Part shown: piece after piece, positions 8,478 through 16,113 of the stretch | How positions within the stretch are numbered: the first letter of the stretch is position 1 | How the letters are laid out: every line of letters begins with the position of its first letter | Source: Pedobacter sp. HDW13 | Lineage (GTDB): Bacteria > Bacteroidota > Bacteroidia > Sphingobacteriales > Sphingobacteriaceae | DNA length: 64,000 bases | Assembly (NCBI RefSeq): GCF_011303555.1 | Contig: NZ_CP049868.1 | Span: 1,612,001 to 1,676,000, forward strand | Reading direction: 5' to 3' | The notes under the pieces: generated by a model | Told to the model about the DNA's origin: nothing | Database searches by the model: none | The model's input: the letters and a program-made list of their open reading frames with translations, nothing else | Made by a program: the position numbers and the translations under genes

Positions 8478-10040
8478 TTAGCAGCCTCGTTTAGTAAAAT
8501 CTACAAATCCATCTAAAATCAGGTTGCAAATACGTCTGATATTTTTATCCTCGTTAATGTAATCCAGACTTTTTTTGTCAGAGATATTACCCAGTTCAAT
8601 TAAAATAGCTGGCACTTTTGATTCTCTCAGTAAGAATAAGTTTGCATTCTTTAACGAATCTCTCACCGCTAAACCGTTTAGGTTTTTCAGTTTACTTAAA
8701 ATACCTGCTCCTAAATCTTCAGCTATTTTAATATTGCTGTTTAGCTTGGAAACATAAACTTCTATGCCGCCAAAAGGAACCTGGGTATTGGCTGGCGAAT
8801 TGGCATTGTGATGAATGGATACAAAAGCAGTAGCCTCTTGTTTAGGTAAACGATCACTAAGCGGTAAAAACTGATCGGTAGTTCTGGTTAGTATTACTTT
8901 TATACCCCTTTTGGCAGCTTCTTCTTTTAAAATATTTACCGCACGCAGGTTCAGGTCTTTTTCCTTTTGTCCATCCAAAGCAGTTACCGCACCATCTTTA
9001 CCACCATGCCCGGCATCAATTACCAATACAGGTTCTACTTCGTCAAAAGCATTACGTGCTTTCGGGTTAACTACTATACTGCTCTTTAAATAATTTAGCG
9101 CGTAAACATTCGGTTTTTTTGGTGCATCGGCAGAAGTCTGGTTCGTAGCCAATGCTTTTTCTACAATAATTTCCTTCCTGTTTATAAATGCCATGCAGCA
9201 GATCATTAAAACAGGAATAATGGCTAAATAGGCAAGCTTTTGCAGCTTTGCATTTGGTTCTTTGTACAACATCATAATTCTATTTTTTAATGGAAGTTTA
9301 CTGAAACTGTTAACCGCCAGGTTTTGACAGGGCATTGCCAGATTTAAAAGCAGCGAAGCGTACACCTTTTTATCTGCAACTTTGGATGTTTCCCTATCGG
9401 CCAGAAATTCGTGGTTATGGTCAATCGCATTGCGCCAGAAATAAATAACAGGGTTAAACCACAAGATGGCCGTTACCAGATTAACCAAAAGCTTATCTAA
9501 AATATGTAACTGCTTTACATGTACCATTTCGTGTTTGACAACCAGTTTCTTTTCTTCAAATGGCAATGATGAATCGATAATAATCTGGTTAAAAAAAGAG
9601 CAGTTTTTAATGTCCGACTGGCTATTTACTAAAAGAATGGTACCATCCCTGTCGGTTACCTGTTTGCGCAACTGAAACCGGATACGCGCCATCATAAAGA
9701 ACATCCTCAAAATAAAAAAAGCAAGAATGGAGTAGTAAACGTATGTTATCACTTCATTCCAGTTAACGGTTACCTCGGCACTACCTCCTTCAGCTTCAAT
9801 ATCCTGTTCTGTAAAACCATCGTTGCTGTAACCTATTTTAGCTGGCACCTCCTGATTGCTCCTCAGTACTTCGTGGCGGCTTTCTATTGTTAGTGCCGGA
9901 ATGCTAAAACTCAATACAAGCATCAATAACAGATAGGCACGGTTGAGGTTAAAAAACGTAAACCTGGCAAGCAAAAAATGATAAACGGCAAAAAACAACG
10001 TTGTACATGCCGAAACTTTAAGGAGATAAATTAAAATCAT
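8478..10040 (-). CDS. M56 (BlaR1-like) metallopeptidase fused to N-acetylmuramoyl-L-alanine amidase
   Basis: 520 aa. Helices near 3-25, 35-52 and 95-118, a cytosolic M56 zinc protease (HEMVH at 170-174, HEFLAD near 210), a fourth helix near 269-289, then an Amidase_3 domain at about 336-516 that should face the periplasm. The amidase keeps all expected zinc and catalytic residues: His in DAGHGG (345), Glu in KEKDLN (360), His in SIHHNAN (about 410) and Glu in IELGN (482). It thus joins BlaR1-type signalling with peptidoglycan cleavage. ATG overlaps the stop of the BlaI-family gene (ATGA), so the two are translationally coupled. Both domains look intact; the fused function is inference. Confidence 0.9.
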   Translation of the reverse strand: MILIYLLKVSACTTLFFAVYHFLLARFTFFNLNRAYLLLMLVLSFSIPALTIESRHEVLRSNQEVPAKIGYSNDGFTEQDIEAEGGSAEVTVNWNEVITYVYYSILAFFILRMFFMMARIRFQLRKQVTDRDGTILLVNSQSDIKNCSFFNQIIIDSSLPFEEKKLVVKHEMVHVKQLHILDKLLVNLVTAILWFNPVIYFWRNAIDHNHEFLADRETSKVADKKVYASLLLNLAMPCQNLAVNSFSKLPLKNRIMMLYKEPNAKLQKLAYLAIIPVLMICCMAFINRKEIIVEKALATNQTSADAPKKPNVYALNYLKSSIVVNPKARNAFDEVEPVLVIDAGHGGKDGAVTALDGQKEKDLNLRAVNILKEEAAKRGIKVILTRTTDQFLPLSDRLPKQEATAFVSIHHNANSPANTQVPFGGIEVYVSKLNSNIKIAEDLGAGILSKLKNLNGLAVRDSLKNANLFLLRESKVPAILIELGNISDKKSLDYINEDKNIRRICNLILDGFVDFTKRGC

Positions 10041-10405
10041 GACCGGTCGTTTTGGTTAATTAACTGTTTAATTTCTTCTATATCTTTTTCGCTTAACTTT
10101 TCTTCTTTTACCATAAATGATAAAAGGCTGGCCGGAGAATTATCGAAATACCCCGAAAACAGTTTCGAAAAGGTTGTTTTGGCATACTCATCTTTTGTAA
10201 TGGCAGGAAAGTATTCGTAAGTTTTACCATAAGCCTTGTAGTTTACGTATCCCTTTTTCTCCAGTAAACGCACTATCGATGAAATAGTATTATAAGGTGG
10301 CTTGGGTTCGTCATCCAGTTCTTCGATAATATCTTTTACAAATGCCTTTTGCAATTTCCATAAAACCTGCATAATGCGCTCTTCTGTCTTGGTTAATTCT
10401 TCCAT
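10037..10405 (-). CDS. BlaI/MecI/CopY-family transcriptional repressor
   Basis: Winged-helix repressor of the penicillinase-repressor family, 122 aa from ATG 10405 (an upstream in-frame ATG at 10411 adds two residues). LTKTEERIMQVLWKL, PPYNTISSIVRLLEKKGYV (recognition helix region) and a C-terminal dimerisation/cleavage segment are typical. In BlaI systems the M56 partner leads to cleavage of the repressor; here two M56 genes follow at once. I prefer 10405 because a promoter box ends at 10409, so the predicted transcript begins at or beside that ATG. Expected to repress its own operon through the paired sites at 10430-10461. Confidence 0.9.
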   Translation of the reverse strand: MEELTKTEERIMQVLWKLQKAFVKDIIEELDDEPKPPYNTISSIVRLLEKKGYVNYKAYGKTYEYFPAITKDEYAKTTFSKLFSGYFDNSPASLLSFMVKEEKLSEKDIEEIKQLINQNDRS

Positions 10406-10408
10406 AAC

Positions 10409-10439
10409 CAAATATATAACTTATTTTTCAGTTACACAA
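10409..10439 (-). promoter_or_regulatory. Candidate promoter of the BlaI/M56 operon
   Basis: Reverse strand carries TTG (10439-10437), a 20-base spacer and TATATTTG (10416-10409), matching the Bacteroidota -33/-7 promoter. The -33 element lies inside the proximal operator copy. The predicted start falls on the ATG at 10405, implying a leaderless message. Confidence 0.55.
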
Positions 10440-10461
10440 CTTAAAAATAAGTTACACAACT
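10430..10461. promoter_or_regulatory. Candidate BlaI-type operator: two copies of AGTTACACAACT, 20 bp apart
   Basis: The 12-mer AGTTACACAACT occurs at 10430-10441 and 10450-10461, exact in both, start-to-start distance 20 bp (about two helical turns). Each copy is itself a dyad (AGTT / AACT) with the TACA core usual for BlaI/MecI sites, and the proximal copy covers the -33 element. Strong pattern; regulator assignment is by position. Confidence 0.7.
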
Positions 10462-10726
10462 GAAACGCCAGTTTAAAAAATGCAATCAATTGATTTACAG
10501 ATAGAAAAAAAGCTATAACATCTATGTCAAAAACCAGCCAATATGAAAAATCGATAGCACCGATCATACAGCTGTGCCAGGAATTTGGTTAAAAATCTAT
10601 CTTGTTCTAAAGGAATTGTAAGGCCAGCTATAATTATGGCTTAAGTATACGTAACGCATAGATACAGTATAACAATAGTATTAAAATCAAATTTTATGAA
10701 ATGCCGTAATTTGGGCTACAATGGTT
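10462..10726. other. Spacer upstream of the BlaI operon, no clear gene
   Basis: AT-rich non-coding sequence. The only open frame with protein-like look is 23 codons long with stop at 10524-10592 (+), MSKTSQYEKSIAPIIQLCQEFG, which could be the decayed start of a lost gene but is too short to name. Confidence 0.3.
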
Positions 10727-11398
10727 TTACTTACTGAGTCCTGCAACCGCATTAATGGTAAGTGCTACAATTACGGTATTGAAAATAAAGGCAATTAAAC
10801 TGTGTAGCAGCGACAATCTCCTGATGGTACGGTCAGAAATTTCGACATCCGAAACCTGAAAAGTCATGCCCAAAACAAAAGAAAAATAAGCAAAATCGAT
10901 AAAGTCTGGTTCATCATCACCCGGAAATTCTAATCCCGAACCTCCCTTTTCTGATTTTTCCTTCCGCTTATCACCATAATATAAATGGGCATAGCGCATA
11001 GTAAAGGTAGTATGTACCAAAAACCACGATAAAAACATACCCAGTATTGCGATGACCAAATCTATTGGCTCAATATCTTTGTTTATCAATAACAAAATTA
11101 CCGCAAGTAAACCGGCAAAGGTAGAAACCACCACAATCGCAAAAATTTCGCCCCGGGTTTCATCCTGCATTTTTGCTTTTAAATGGGTTTCGGCTGCCGA
11201 AGTATGAAAAAACATGTACCAGTGGAGGATAATAAGAACCAGACAGAATACATCCCACCCAAACATAATGTGCGTGAGGGCATCCATCTTAAAAAGAAGC
11301 GAGAGCAGATAAGCTGCAATTCCCGAAAAGAGGCTGAGCAGCAAAATAAATAATGCCGATCGTTTTTGAATACCTGCTAATTTCGGTTCTGCCTGCAT
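10727..11398 (-). CDS. DUF1345 domain-containing membrane protein
   Basis: 223 aa with about six hydrophobic helices and the conserved FSWFLVHTTF/MRYAHLYY-like segment (here LSWFLVHTTFTMRYAHLYYG) followed by the acidic PDFIDFAYFSFVLGMTFQVSD block, which I associate with the DUF1345 family. Function is unknown. It starts 4 bases after the stop of the methyltransferase upstream, so the two are likely one operon. Confidence 0.8.
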   Translation of the reverse strand: MQAEPKLAGIQKRSALFILLLSLFSGIAAYLLSLLFKMDALTHIMFGWDVFCLVLIILHWYMFFHTSAAETHLKAKMQDETRGEIFAIVVVSTFAGLLAVILLLINKDIEPIDLVIAILGMFLSWFLVHTTFTMRYAHLYYGDKRKEKSEKGGSGLEFPGDDEPDFIDFAYFSFVLGMTFQVSDVEISDRTIRRLSLLHSLIAFIFNTVIVALTINAVAGLSK

Positions 11399-11402
11399 GG
11401 AT

Positions 11403-12185
11403 TTAAAACTTAAGTTTAAAATGTTCTTTAGCCTGTCCTTTTTTAAAATAAACCAATCCGATCCAAAACAAATCGATGGTTACGGTAACATCGGGGTGAT
11501 TTTTAATTTCTGTCCAGGCTTCTTTCATTCCTTCACTCCAGTAAATATCGTCAAAAATCAGGAGCGAATTTTCATTAACTTTTGGCAAACACCAATGGAA
11601 GTAGTTCAAGGTAGCATCTTTACGGTGGTTACCATCAATATAAACAAAATCCAGGTTGGGTTGGTGCGCAATAATATCGGGTAAAATTTCATCGAAATTC
11701 CCCACATGCAGTTCAATATTATTTAAATCGAGCGCATCAAAGTTCTTTCTGGCTAGTTCTGCCGTTTGCGGGCAGCCCTCAATGGTAATAATCTCTGCGT
11801 TGGCATTTGTTTTGGCCAGATATGCAGTGGTAATACCCAAGCATGTACCCAGTTCAATCGCACTTTTAGGGTTGGTATCTTTTGCCAGGCGATAAATAAG
11901 CTTGGCCAAACGCGGACTTTTTAATGCATTTTTGGCAATCTGGCTTACCTTTTTTGTACGGTTTTTATTCAGGTGAGAGCCCGCACCGAGGTCTGTAACC
12001 GTGATTATGGAATCGTCATTAAAAAGTTTTTTTCGCTGTTCTTCTATGTTTTTGTATTCAGATTTGTCGTTAAAATCGTAAATTACCTCATCAGCGAGCT
12101 TATACACAAATGGCGAATGCGTTCCGTGTCGGCTCTTTGCTGTTAAACGGTGTTTAAGGAAATCAGTAATAAATTGAAATAGCAT
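11403..12185 (-). CDS. Class I SAM-dependent methyltransferase (O-methyltransferase-like)
   Basis: 260 aa with a Rossmann SAM-binding fold: motif I AIELGTCLGITTAYL near residue 113, acidic ribose-binding TIEGCP, then FDEILPD, DFVYIDGNHRKDAT and the FDDIYWSEGMKEAW block typical of class I catechol-type methyltransferases. An N-terminal region of about 70 residues (SRHGTHSPFVYKLADEVIY) is shared with Bacteroidota homologues. No substrate can be read from the sequence. Forms an operon with the DUF1345 gene and is divergent from the SirB1-like gene. Confidence 0.85.
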   Translation of the reverse strand: MLFQFITDFLKHRLTAKSRHGTHSPFVYKLADEVIYDFNDKSEYKNIEEQRKKLFNDDSIITVTDLGAGSHLNKNRTKKVSQIAKNALKSPRLAKLIYRLAKDTNPKSAIELGTCLGITTAYLAKTNANAEIITIEGCPQTAELARKNFDALDLNNIELHVGNFDEILPDIIAHQPNLDFVYIDGNHRKDATLNYFHWCLPKVNENSLLIFDDIYWSEGMKEAWTEIKNHPDVTVTIDLFWIGLVYFKKGQAKEHFKLKF

Positions 12186-12192
12186 AATATTG

Positions 12193-12200
12193 CAAAAGTA
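12193..12200 (-). promoter_or_regulatory. Candidate -7 box for the methyltransferase gene
   Basis: Reverse strand TACTTTTG matches TAnnTTTG and ends 7 bases before ATG 12185, so the predicted message starts about 4 bases before the start codon. Confidence 0.45.
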
Positions 12201-12229
12201 ATTAAACGCCGCAAACGTATGTATGTTTT

Positions 12230-13093
12230 ATGGAAAATATCGCAGAGATAAGTGCTTTAGTAAAATTGCTGGATGATCCGGACGAGGAAGTGTACCACCA
12301 TGTAGAGAAAAAACTGCTGGAATATGGTGGTGAGGTAATCCATTTTTTAGAAAATGCCTGGGAACAATCGTTCGATGGCCTGATGCAGGAACGCATCGAA
12401 AACATTGTTCATCAAATTCAGTTTAAAACCGTTAAAGAAGATTTAAACCTTTGGTATTTAAGTGGTGCTTTCGATTTATTGCAAGGCGCACTGATTATAA
12501 ACCGTTACCAATACCCCGATTTAGATGAGCAAAAGGTAATTAACCAGATCGAAGAAATAAAAAGGGATATCTGGCTGGGCTTGCAGTACGAAATGAGCTC
12601 GGTAGAAAAAGTAAAACTAATTAACCACGTTTTATACCAGGAATATGGTTTCGGCGGTAATACAAAAAACCATCACGACCCACAGAACTCATACCTCAAC
12701 CAGGTACTGGAAAGCAAAAAAGGCAACCAGATTTCTTTGGCGATTATTTATTCAACACTAGCCCAAAAGTTAGATTTGCCTGTGTATGGAATCAATTTGC
12801 CGCAACATTTTATTTTAGGTTATATAGACGATAGCAAGCAGGATGGTACCGAATATGGTGTTCTTTTCTACATCAATGCTTTTAACCGCGGTAACATTTT
12901 TGGCAAACACGATGTAGATCAGTTTCTGCGTCAGCTTAACCTGGAAGCTTTGCCAGAGTATTATAAACCTTGCAGCAATACCGATATCATCCGCCGTGTA
13001 ATCAGAAACCTGATTTCTGCTTACGAAAATGCAGGGGCAACAGAAAAAGTAGCCGAATTAAACGAATTACAAAATATCTTAGCAGAAAAATAG
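12230..13093 (+). CDS. Transglutaminase-like SirB1 family protein
   Basis: 287 aa. An N-terminal HEAT-like helical part (ALVKLLDDPDEEVYHHVEKKL) is followed by the SirB1/transglutaminase-like core: DLLQGALIINRYQYPDLD, YLNQVLESKKGNQISLAIIY, and the LPVYGINLPQHFILGYID block. In the family Q-G-x-P/Q-I-S-L and the LPQHF His replace the classical Cys-His-Asp triad, so it may be non-catalytic. Role unknown. Divergent from the methyltransferase and followed closely by the chitinase gene. Confidence 0.8.
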   Translation: MENIAEISALVKLLDDPDEEVYHHVEKKLLEYGGEVIHFLENAWEQSFDGLMQERIENIVHQIQFKTVKEDLNLWYLSGAFDLLQGALIINRYQYPDLDEQKVINQIEEIKRDIWLGLQYEMSSVEKVKLINHVLYQEYGFGGNTKNHHDPQNSYLNQVLESKKGNQISLAIIYSTLAQKLDLPVYGINLPQHFILGYIDDSKQDGTEYGVLFYINAFNRGNIFGKHDVDQFLRQLNLEALPEYYKPCSNTDIIRRVIRNLISAYENAGATEKVAELNELQNILAEK

Positions 13094-13112
13094 CTTACAA
13101 ATCCCTCAGCCT

Positions 13113-14225
13113 GTGTATAAAAAATATGGTAGCCTATCCAGAATTTGCCTGTTTATAGCATTTATGCTCTTCGCTGGTAGCATAAAAGCACAAAAATCAG
13201 TTAAACCAAATGTTATTGCATACTACACTGGTCAGGGAGGATCGGTTATCGATAGTTTTCCGATTGAGAAAATAAGTCACCTGATTTACAGCTTTGGGCA
13301 TTTAAAAGGCGATAGCTTAAACATCAGATCGGCGAAAGATTCGGCCTTGATTTCGAAAATGGTTGATTTAAAAAAGCGCAATCCCAACTTAAAGGTAATG
13401 ATAGCCATGGGCGGCTGGAGTGCCTGCAAAGACTGTTCGGAAGTATTCAGCAGAAAAAATGGCCGCAAAACATTTGCCAAAACAACCAAAGCACTTTTAG
13501 ATTTTTTTAAGGCCGATGGTATAGATATCGATTGGGAATACCCCGCCGTTTTAGGTTACCCTGGGCACAGGTACACGCCTGATGACAAACATAACTTTAC
13601 TTTATTGATTAAAGAATTAAGGAGCAAGCTTGGCAAAAAAGCCGAAATTAGTTTTGCCGCCGGAGGTACACAAAACTGTATCGATTCTTGTTTTGAATGG
13701 GATAAAGTAATGCCGTTGGTAAACAGGGTTAATGTAATGAGTTACGATCTGGTAAGCGGTTATGCTACGGTAAGTGGCCATCATACACCTTTATATTCTA
13801 CCGATAAGCAACAGTTATCGGCCGATTATGCCGTAAAATCGTTAATTGGTTTGGGTGTACCTGCACATAAAATAGCACTTGGTGCTGCATTTTATGCCCG
13901 CATTTTCGAAAACACTACCGATGCTAACCAGGGCCTTTACCAGCCCACCAAATTTATCCGTGGTGTTTCTTTTAAAAACTTTAAAACCACCTTTACCGAA
14001 GCTGATGGCTATACCTATTATTGGGATGAGGTAGCTAAATCGCCTTATTATTACAACGCTAAAAATATGCAACTGGTTACTTTTGACGATCCCAAATCGA
14101 TTGATTTAAAAACCAGATATGTAATCGATAAAAAATTAAATGGCATTATGTTCTGGGAGCTTACCGATGATGCTTATAGCAATGGTTTGCTTGATATTAT
14201 TGATAAAACGATAAAAGGGATCTAA
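13113..14225 (+). CDS. Glycoside hydrolase family 18 (chitinase-type)
   Basis: Secreted GH18 TIM-barrel, 370 aa. Signal peptide (LSRICLFIAFMLFAGSIKAQ), SHLIYSFGHLKGD, AMGGWSACKDCSEVF, and the catalytic signature DGIDIDWEYP with Glu142 as acid, Asp138 and Asp140 as partners. MSYDLVSG and the closing GIMFWELTDDAYSNGLLD fit chitinases and chitodextrin-type enzymes. The start is GTG at 13113; the next in-frame Met would cut the signal peptide. It lies 19 bases behind the SirB1-like gene and near CAP and GH16 genes, all exported. Polymer specificity is inferred as chitin or chitin-like glycan. Confidence 0.9.
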   Translation: MYKKYGSLSRICLFIAFMLFAGSIKAQKSVKPNVIAYYTGQGGSVIDSFPIEKISHLIYSFGHLKGDSLNIRSAKDSALISKMVDLKKRNPNLKVMIAMGGWSACKDCSEVFSRKNGRKTFAKTTKALLDFFKADGIDIDWEYPAVLGYPGHRYTPDDKHNFTLLIKELRSKLGKKAEISFAAGGTQNCIDSCFEWDKVMPLVNRVNVMSYDLVSGYATVSGHHTPLYSTDKQQLSADYAVKSLIGLGVPAHKIALGAAFYARIFENTTDANQGLYQPTKFIRGVSFKNFKTTFTEADGYTYYWDEVAKSPYYYNAKNMQLVTFDDPKSIDLKTRYVIDKKLNGIMFWELTDDAYSNGLLDIIDKTIKGI

Positions 14226-14333
14226 GTCTCAAATTTTGAATGATTGAGTTTTGAATGAGAAAATCTAAATATTCAAAATTCAATCCTTCCATCATTCAAT
14301 CCTCCAATCATTCTATAATTCAACATTAGCCCG
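14226..14333. repeat. Palindromic intergenic word repeat (TTGAATGATTGA type)
   Basis: Between two convergent genes. Forward words such as TTGAATGATTGAG are followed, after a short gap, by reverse-complement words such as CATTCAATCC, giving a long imperfect hairpin. A 17-mer at 14231-14247 (AAATTTTGAATGATTGA) recurs exactly at 58033-58049. May act as a bidirectional terminator. Confidence 0.55.
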
Positions 14334-14816
14334 CTAGCGCGAAGCACCAAAAGTTACTATCCAATAATTTTGTGCCATGCCTGCCCCTGCTTCCTTACTT
14401 TTGGCATCCATCATGGCTTTACAATGGCTTACGCTGTTTTTCCATGCGGCTACAACCTCATCTGTCCTACTATAACCTTTGGCTAAATTTTCAGCGATGA
14501 AATTACCTTTATAGCCAGCACTTACCGCTCTTTCATCGGGGCTTACACCTTCCGGAGACAGGTGATCAAAATAGTTTCTCTGTGCCATATCTTTTGCATG
14601 TGCTACCGCAGCATTTTGCAATTGGTTATTGATAGCCAGATTGGGTACAGGAGGCATGTATTCTACTCCACAATTACAACCACTTTGCCTCAATAAGTTA
14701 ATTTTATCAACCAGCAGAATAACCTCATTTCCTGGCTGAATGACCTCATCCTTTTTACACTGTATCAGTAAAGTACCAGACAGCAAAAACAAAAAAACAA
14801 TTGACCAGTTTTTCAT
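14334..14816 (-). CDS. CAP (SCP/PR-1) domain lipoprotein
   Basis: 160 aa from ATG 14816: lipoprotein signal (MKNWSIVFLFLLSGTLLIQC, lipid Cys near 20) followed by KKDE, then a CAP domain with NAAVAHAKDMAQRNYFDH, RAVSAGYKGNFIAENLAKGY and the conserved SVSHCKAMMD and NYWIVTFGA end. His, Glu and His residues of the CAP cavity are present. An upstream in-frame extension to 14942 overlaps the neighbouring GH16 gene and is rejected because it lacks a signal. Function of bacterial CAP proteins is poorly known. Likely co-transcribed with GH16. Confidence 0.85.
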   Translation of the reverse strand: MKNWSIVFLFLLSGTLLIQCKKDEVIQPGNEVILLVDKINLLRQSGCNCGVEYMPPVPNLAINNQLQNAAVAHAKDMAQRNYFDHLSPEGVSPDERAVSAGYKGNFIAENLAKGYSRTDEVVAAWKNSVSHCKAMMDAKSKEAGAGMAQNYWIVTFGASR

Positions 14817-14883
14817 TTCGATTTTGTGGAACAAAGGAGGAAACTTAAAAGCTTCCTCCCTAAATAAATTTTCACTTAGTAAA

Positions 14884-15711
14884 TTAAAAGGCTCTTTCCC
14901 TGCCCAGGTAAATATTTTTTGCGGTATATAAGGTATTACCACCCGGACCTGGCGACCCGCTATCGCCCTCCATTTGCATGTTGATGATTAACCACATCGG
15001 TTTATTTACCGAGTTGCTCATGGTATGCTTGGCTACCCAAACATTATCAATGTAATAATGGCAGTCTACATCAGTTGCGCTCACTTTGTTATACCAGCAT
15101 TTGTAATTGTGGTAAGAGCCCGCATTAGAAACAGCAGTAAGTTTGTTTTCCCAGCCACCATCGTAGGTGTTCTGCCAATTGGTATTACTCCCTTTAAACT
15201 CCATAATATCGCTTTCAGGAGGCCAGGAGTTAACGCCTGTAATCCAAAAAGCGGGCCAGGTACCTTTTACAGTTGGCACTGCAAAATCGCCAGATATGGT
15301 ATAACTCGGAAACTGATCGTTAATTACCACCTGTTGCTTGGCGTGGCAGGCACCCGAATTGTACCAGATAGCTACATTGGTAAAGCCGTTAGCAGTACTA
15401 TTACCAGGAGAGCTGGCTAAGCGGGTAGCCTTGATGGTGAGTACACCACCACTTAACGAAATCTGATTATGGTTTGAAGTACTGCCCACCATGCACGCCG
15501 AACCGTTATGATCGGTACCCCAGGGATAGTTGTAATTCCATTGTGCCTCAAAATTAGCATAACTGGCGAAAGAATTGCCATCAATTAAGGTTTCCCAGGC
15601 TTTTACCTGAGCTTTTTCTGGTTGAACTTCTGCCTTATCTTTTTTACAGGATGAAAGCGCGGTAAGCAGGCATGCCAATAGCAGGCACCATTTCATTGTT
15701 TCTTTTCTCAT
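14884..15711 (-). CDS. Glycoside hydrolase family 16 lipoprotein
   Basis: 275 aa beta-jelly-roll glycanase. Lipoprotein signal (LLACLLTALSSC then KKDK) anchors it to a membrane; the catalytic motif is ESDIMEF with Glu166, Asp168 and Glu171, nucleophile and acid of GH16. WPAFWITGVNSWPPESDIMEF and the following WQNTYDGGW and YKCWYNKVSATDVDCHYYIDN segments are typical. GH16 enzymes cleave beta-1,3/1,4-glucans and marine galactans; which one cannot be read here. Sixty-seven bases upstream of the CAP gene on the same strand. Confidence 0.85.
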   Translation of the reverse strand: MRKETMKWCLLLACLLTALSSCKKDKAEVQPEKAQVKAWETLIDGNSFASYANFEAQWNYNYPWGTDHNGSACMVGSTSNHNQISLSGGVLTIKATRLASSPGNSTANGFTNVAIWYNSGACHAKQQVVINDQFPSYTISGDFAVPTVKGTWPAFWITGVNSWPPESDIMEFKGSNTNWQNTYDGGWENKLTAVSNAGSYHNYKCWYNKVSATDVDCHYYIDNVWVAKHTMSNSVNKPMWLIINMQMEGDSGSPGPGGNTLYTAKNIYLGRERAF

Positions 15712-16063
15712 TTTTTTTGAATTAGGTAAATATTTGGTTAATTGTAAAGACTAGTTCATGATCTATAACCATATAAAAACCTGAAATACAGCACTATTTA
15801 TAGCCAACAACTATAAACCAGCTTGTACTTTAATTAAGTAATTTGGTTAGATCATTTGCAATGCATCAGCGTTACCACCGACGTGCTTGTAAGCAAATCT
15901 ATACAGACTACTGCTAAAAAATGAGGGGTTAAATCGTAAAAATAGAGTGGTAAAATGAGCGTTTTTGCTGGTTATGGAATCGGCAGCTTTTAAGTTGTAC
16001 TTGTTATCAACCTACTTAGCGCTGAGCTTAATCTATTCATTTAACACAGTGCCTATAAAAATC
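15712..16063. other. Long spacer, no gene seen
   Basis: About 350 bases between GH16 and the YD-like lipoprotein gene, AT-rich, with no open frame that looks coding and no clear promoter box. Confidence 0.4.
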
Positions 16064-16096
16064 AAAGGCCCGAACATAAAATATGATCAGGCCTTT
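16064..16096 (-). terminator. Probable terminator of the YD-like lipoprotein gene
   Basis: Stem AAAGGCC / GGCCTTT on either side of an 19-base loop, followed on the reverse strand by GATTTTTA. Confidence 0.5.
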
Positions 16097-16113
16097 AATA
16101 TCATGCATGGTTT

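Noticed and set aside
14817..14942. N-terminal extension of the CAP ORF
   Set aside because: Overlaps the GH16 gene and has no signal peptide; the lipoprotein signal begins at 14816.
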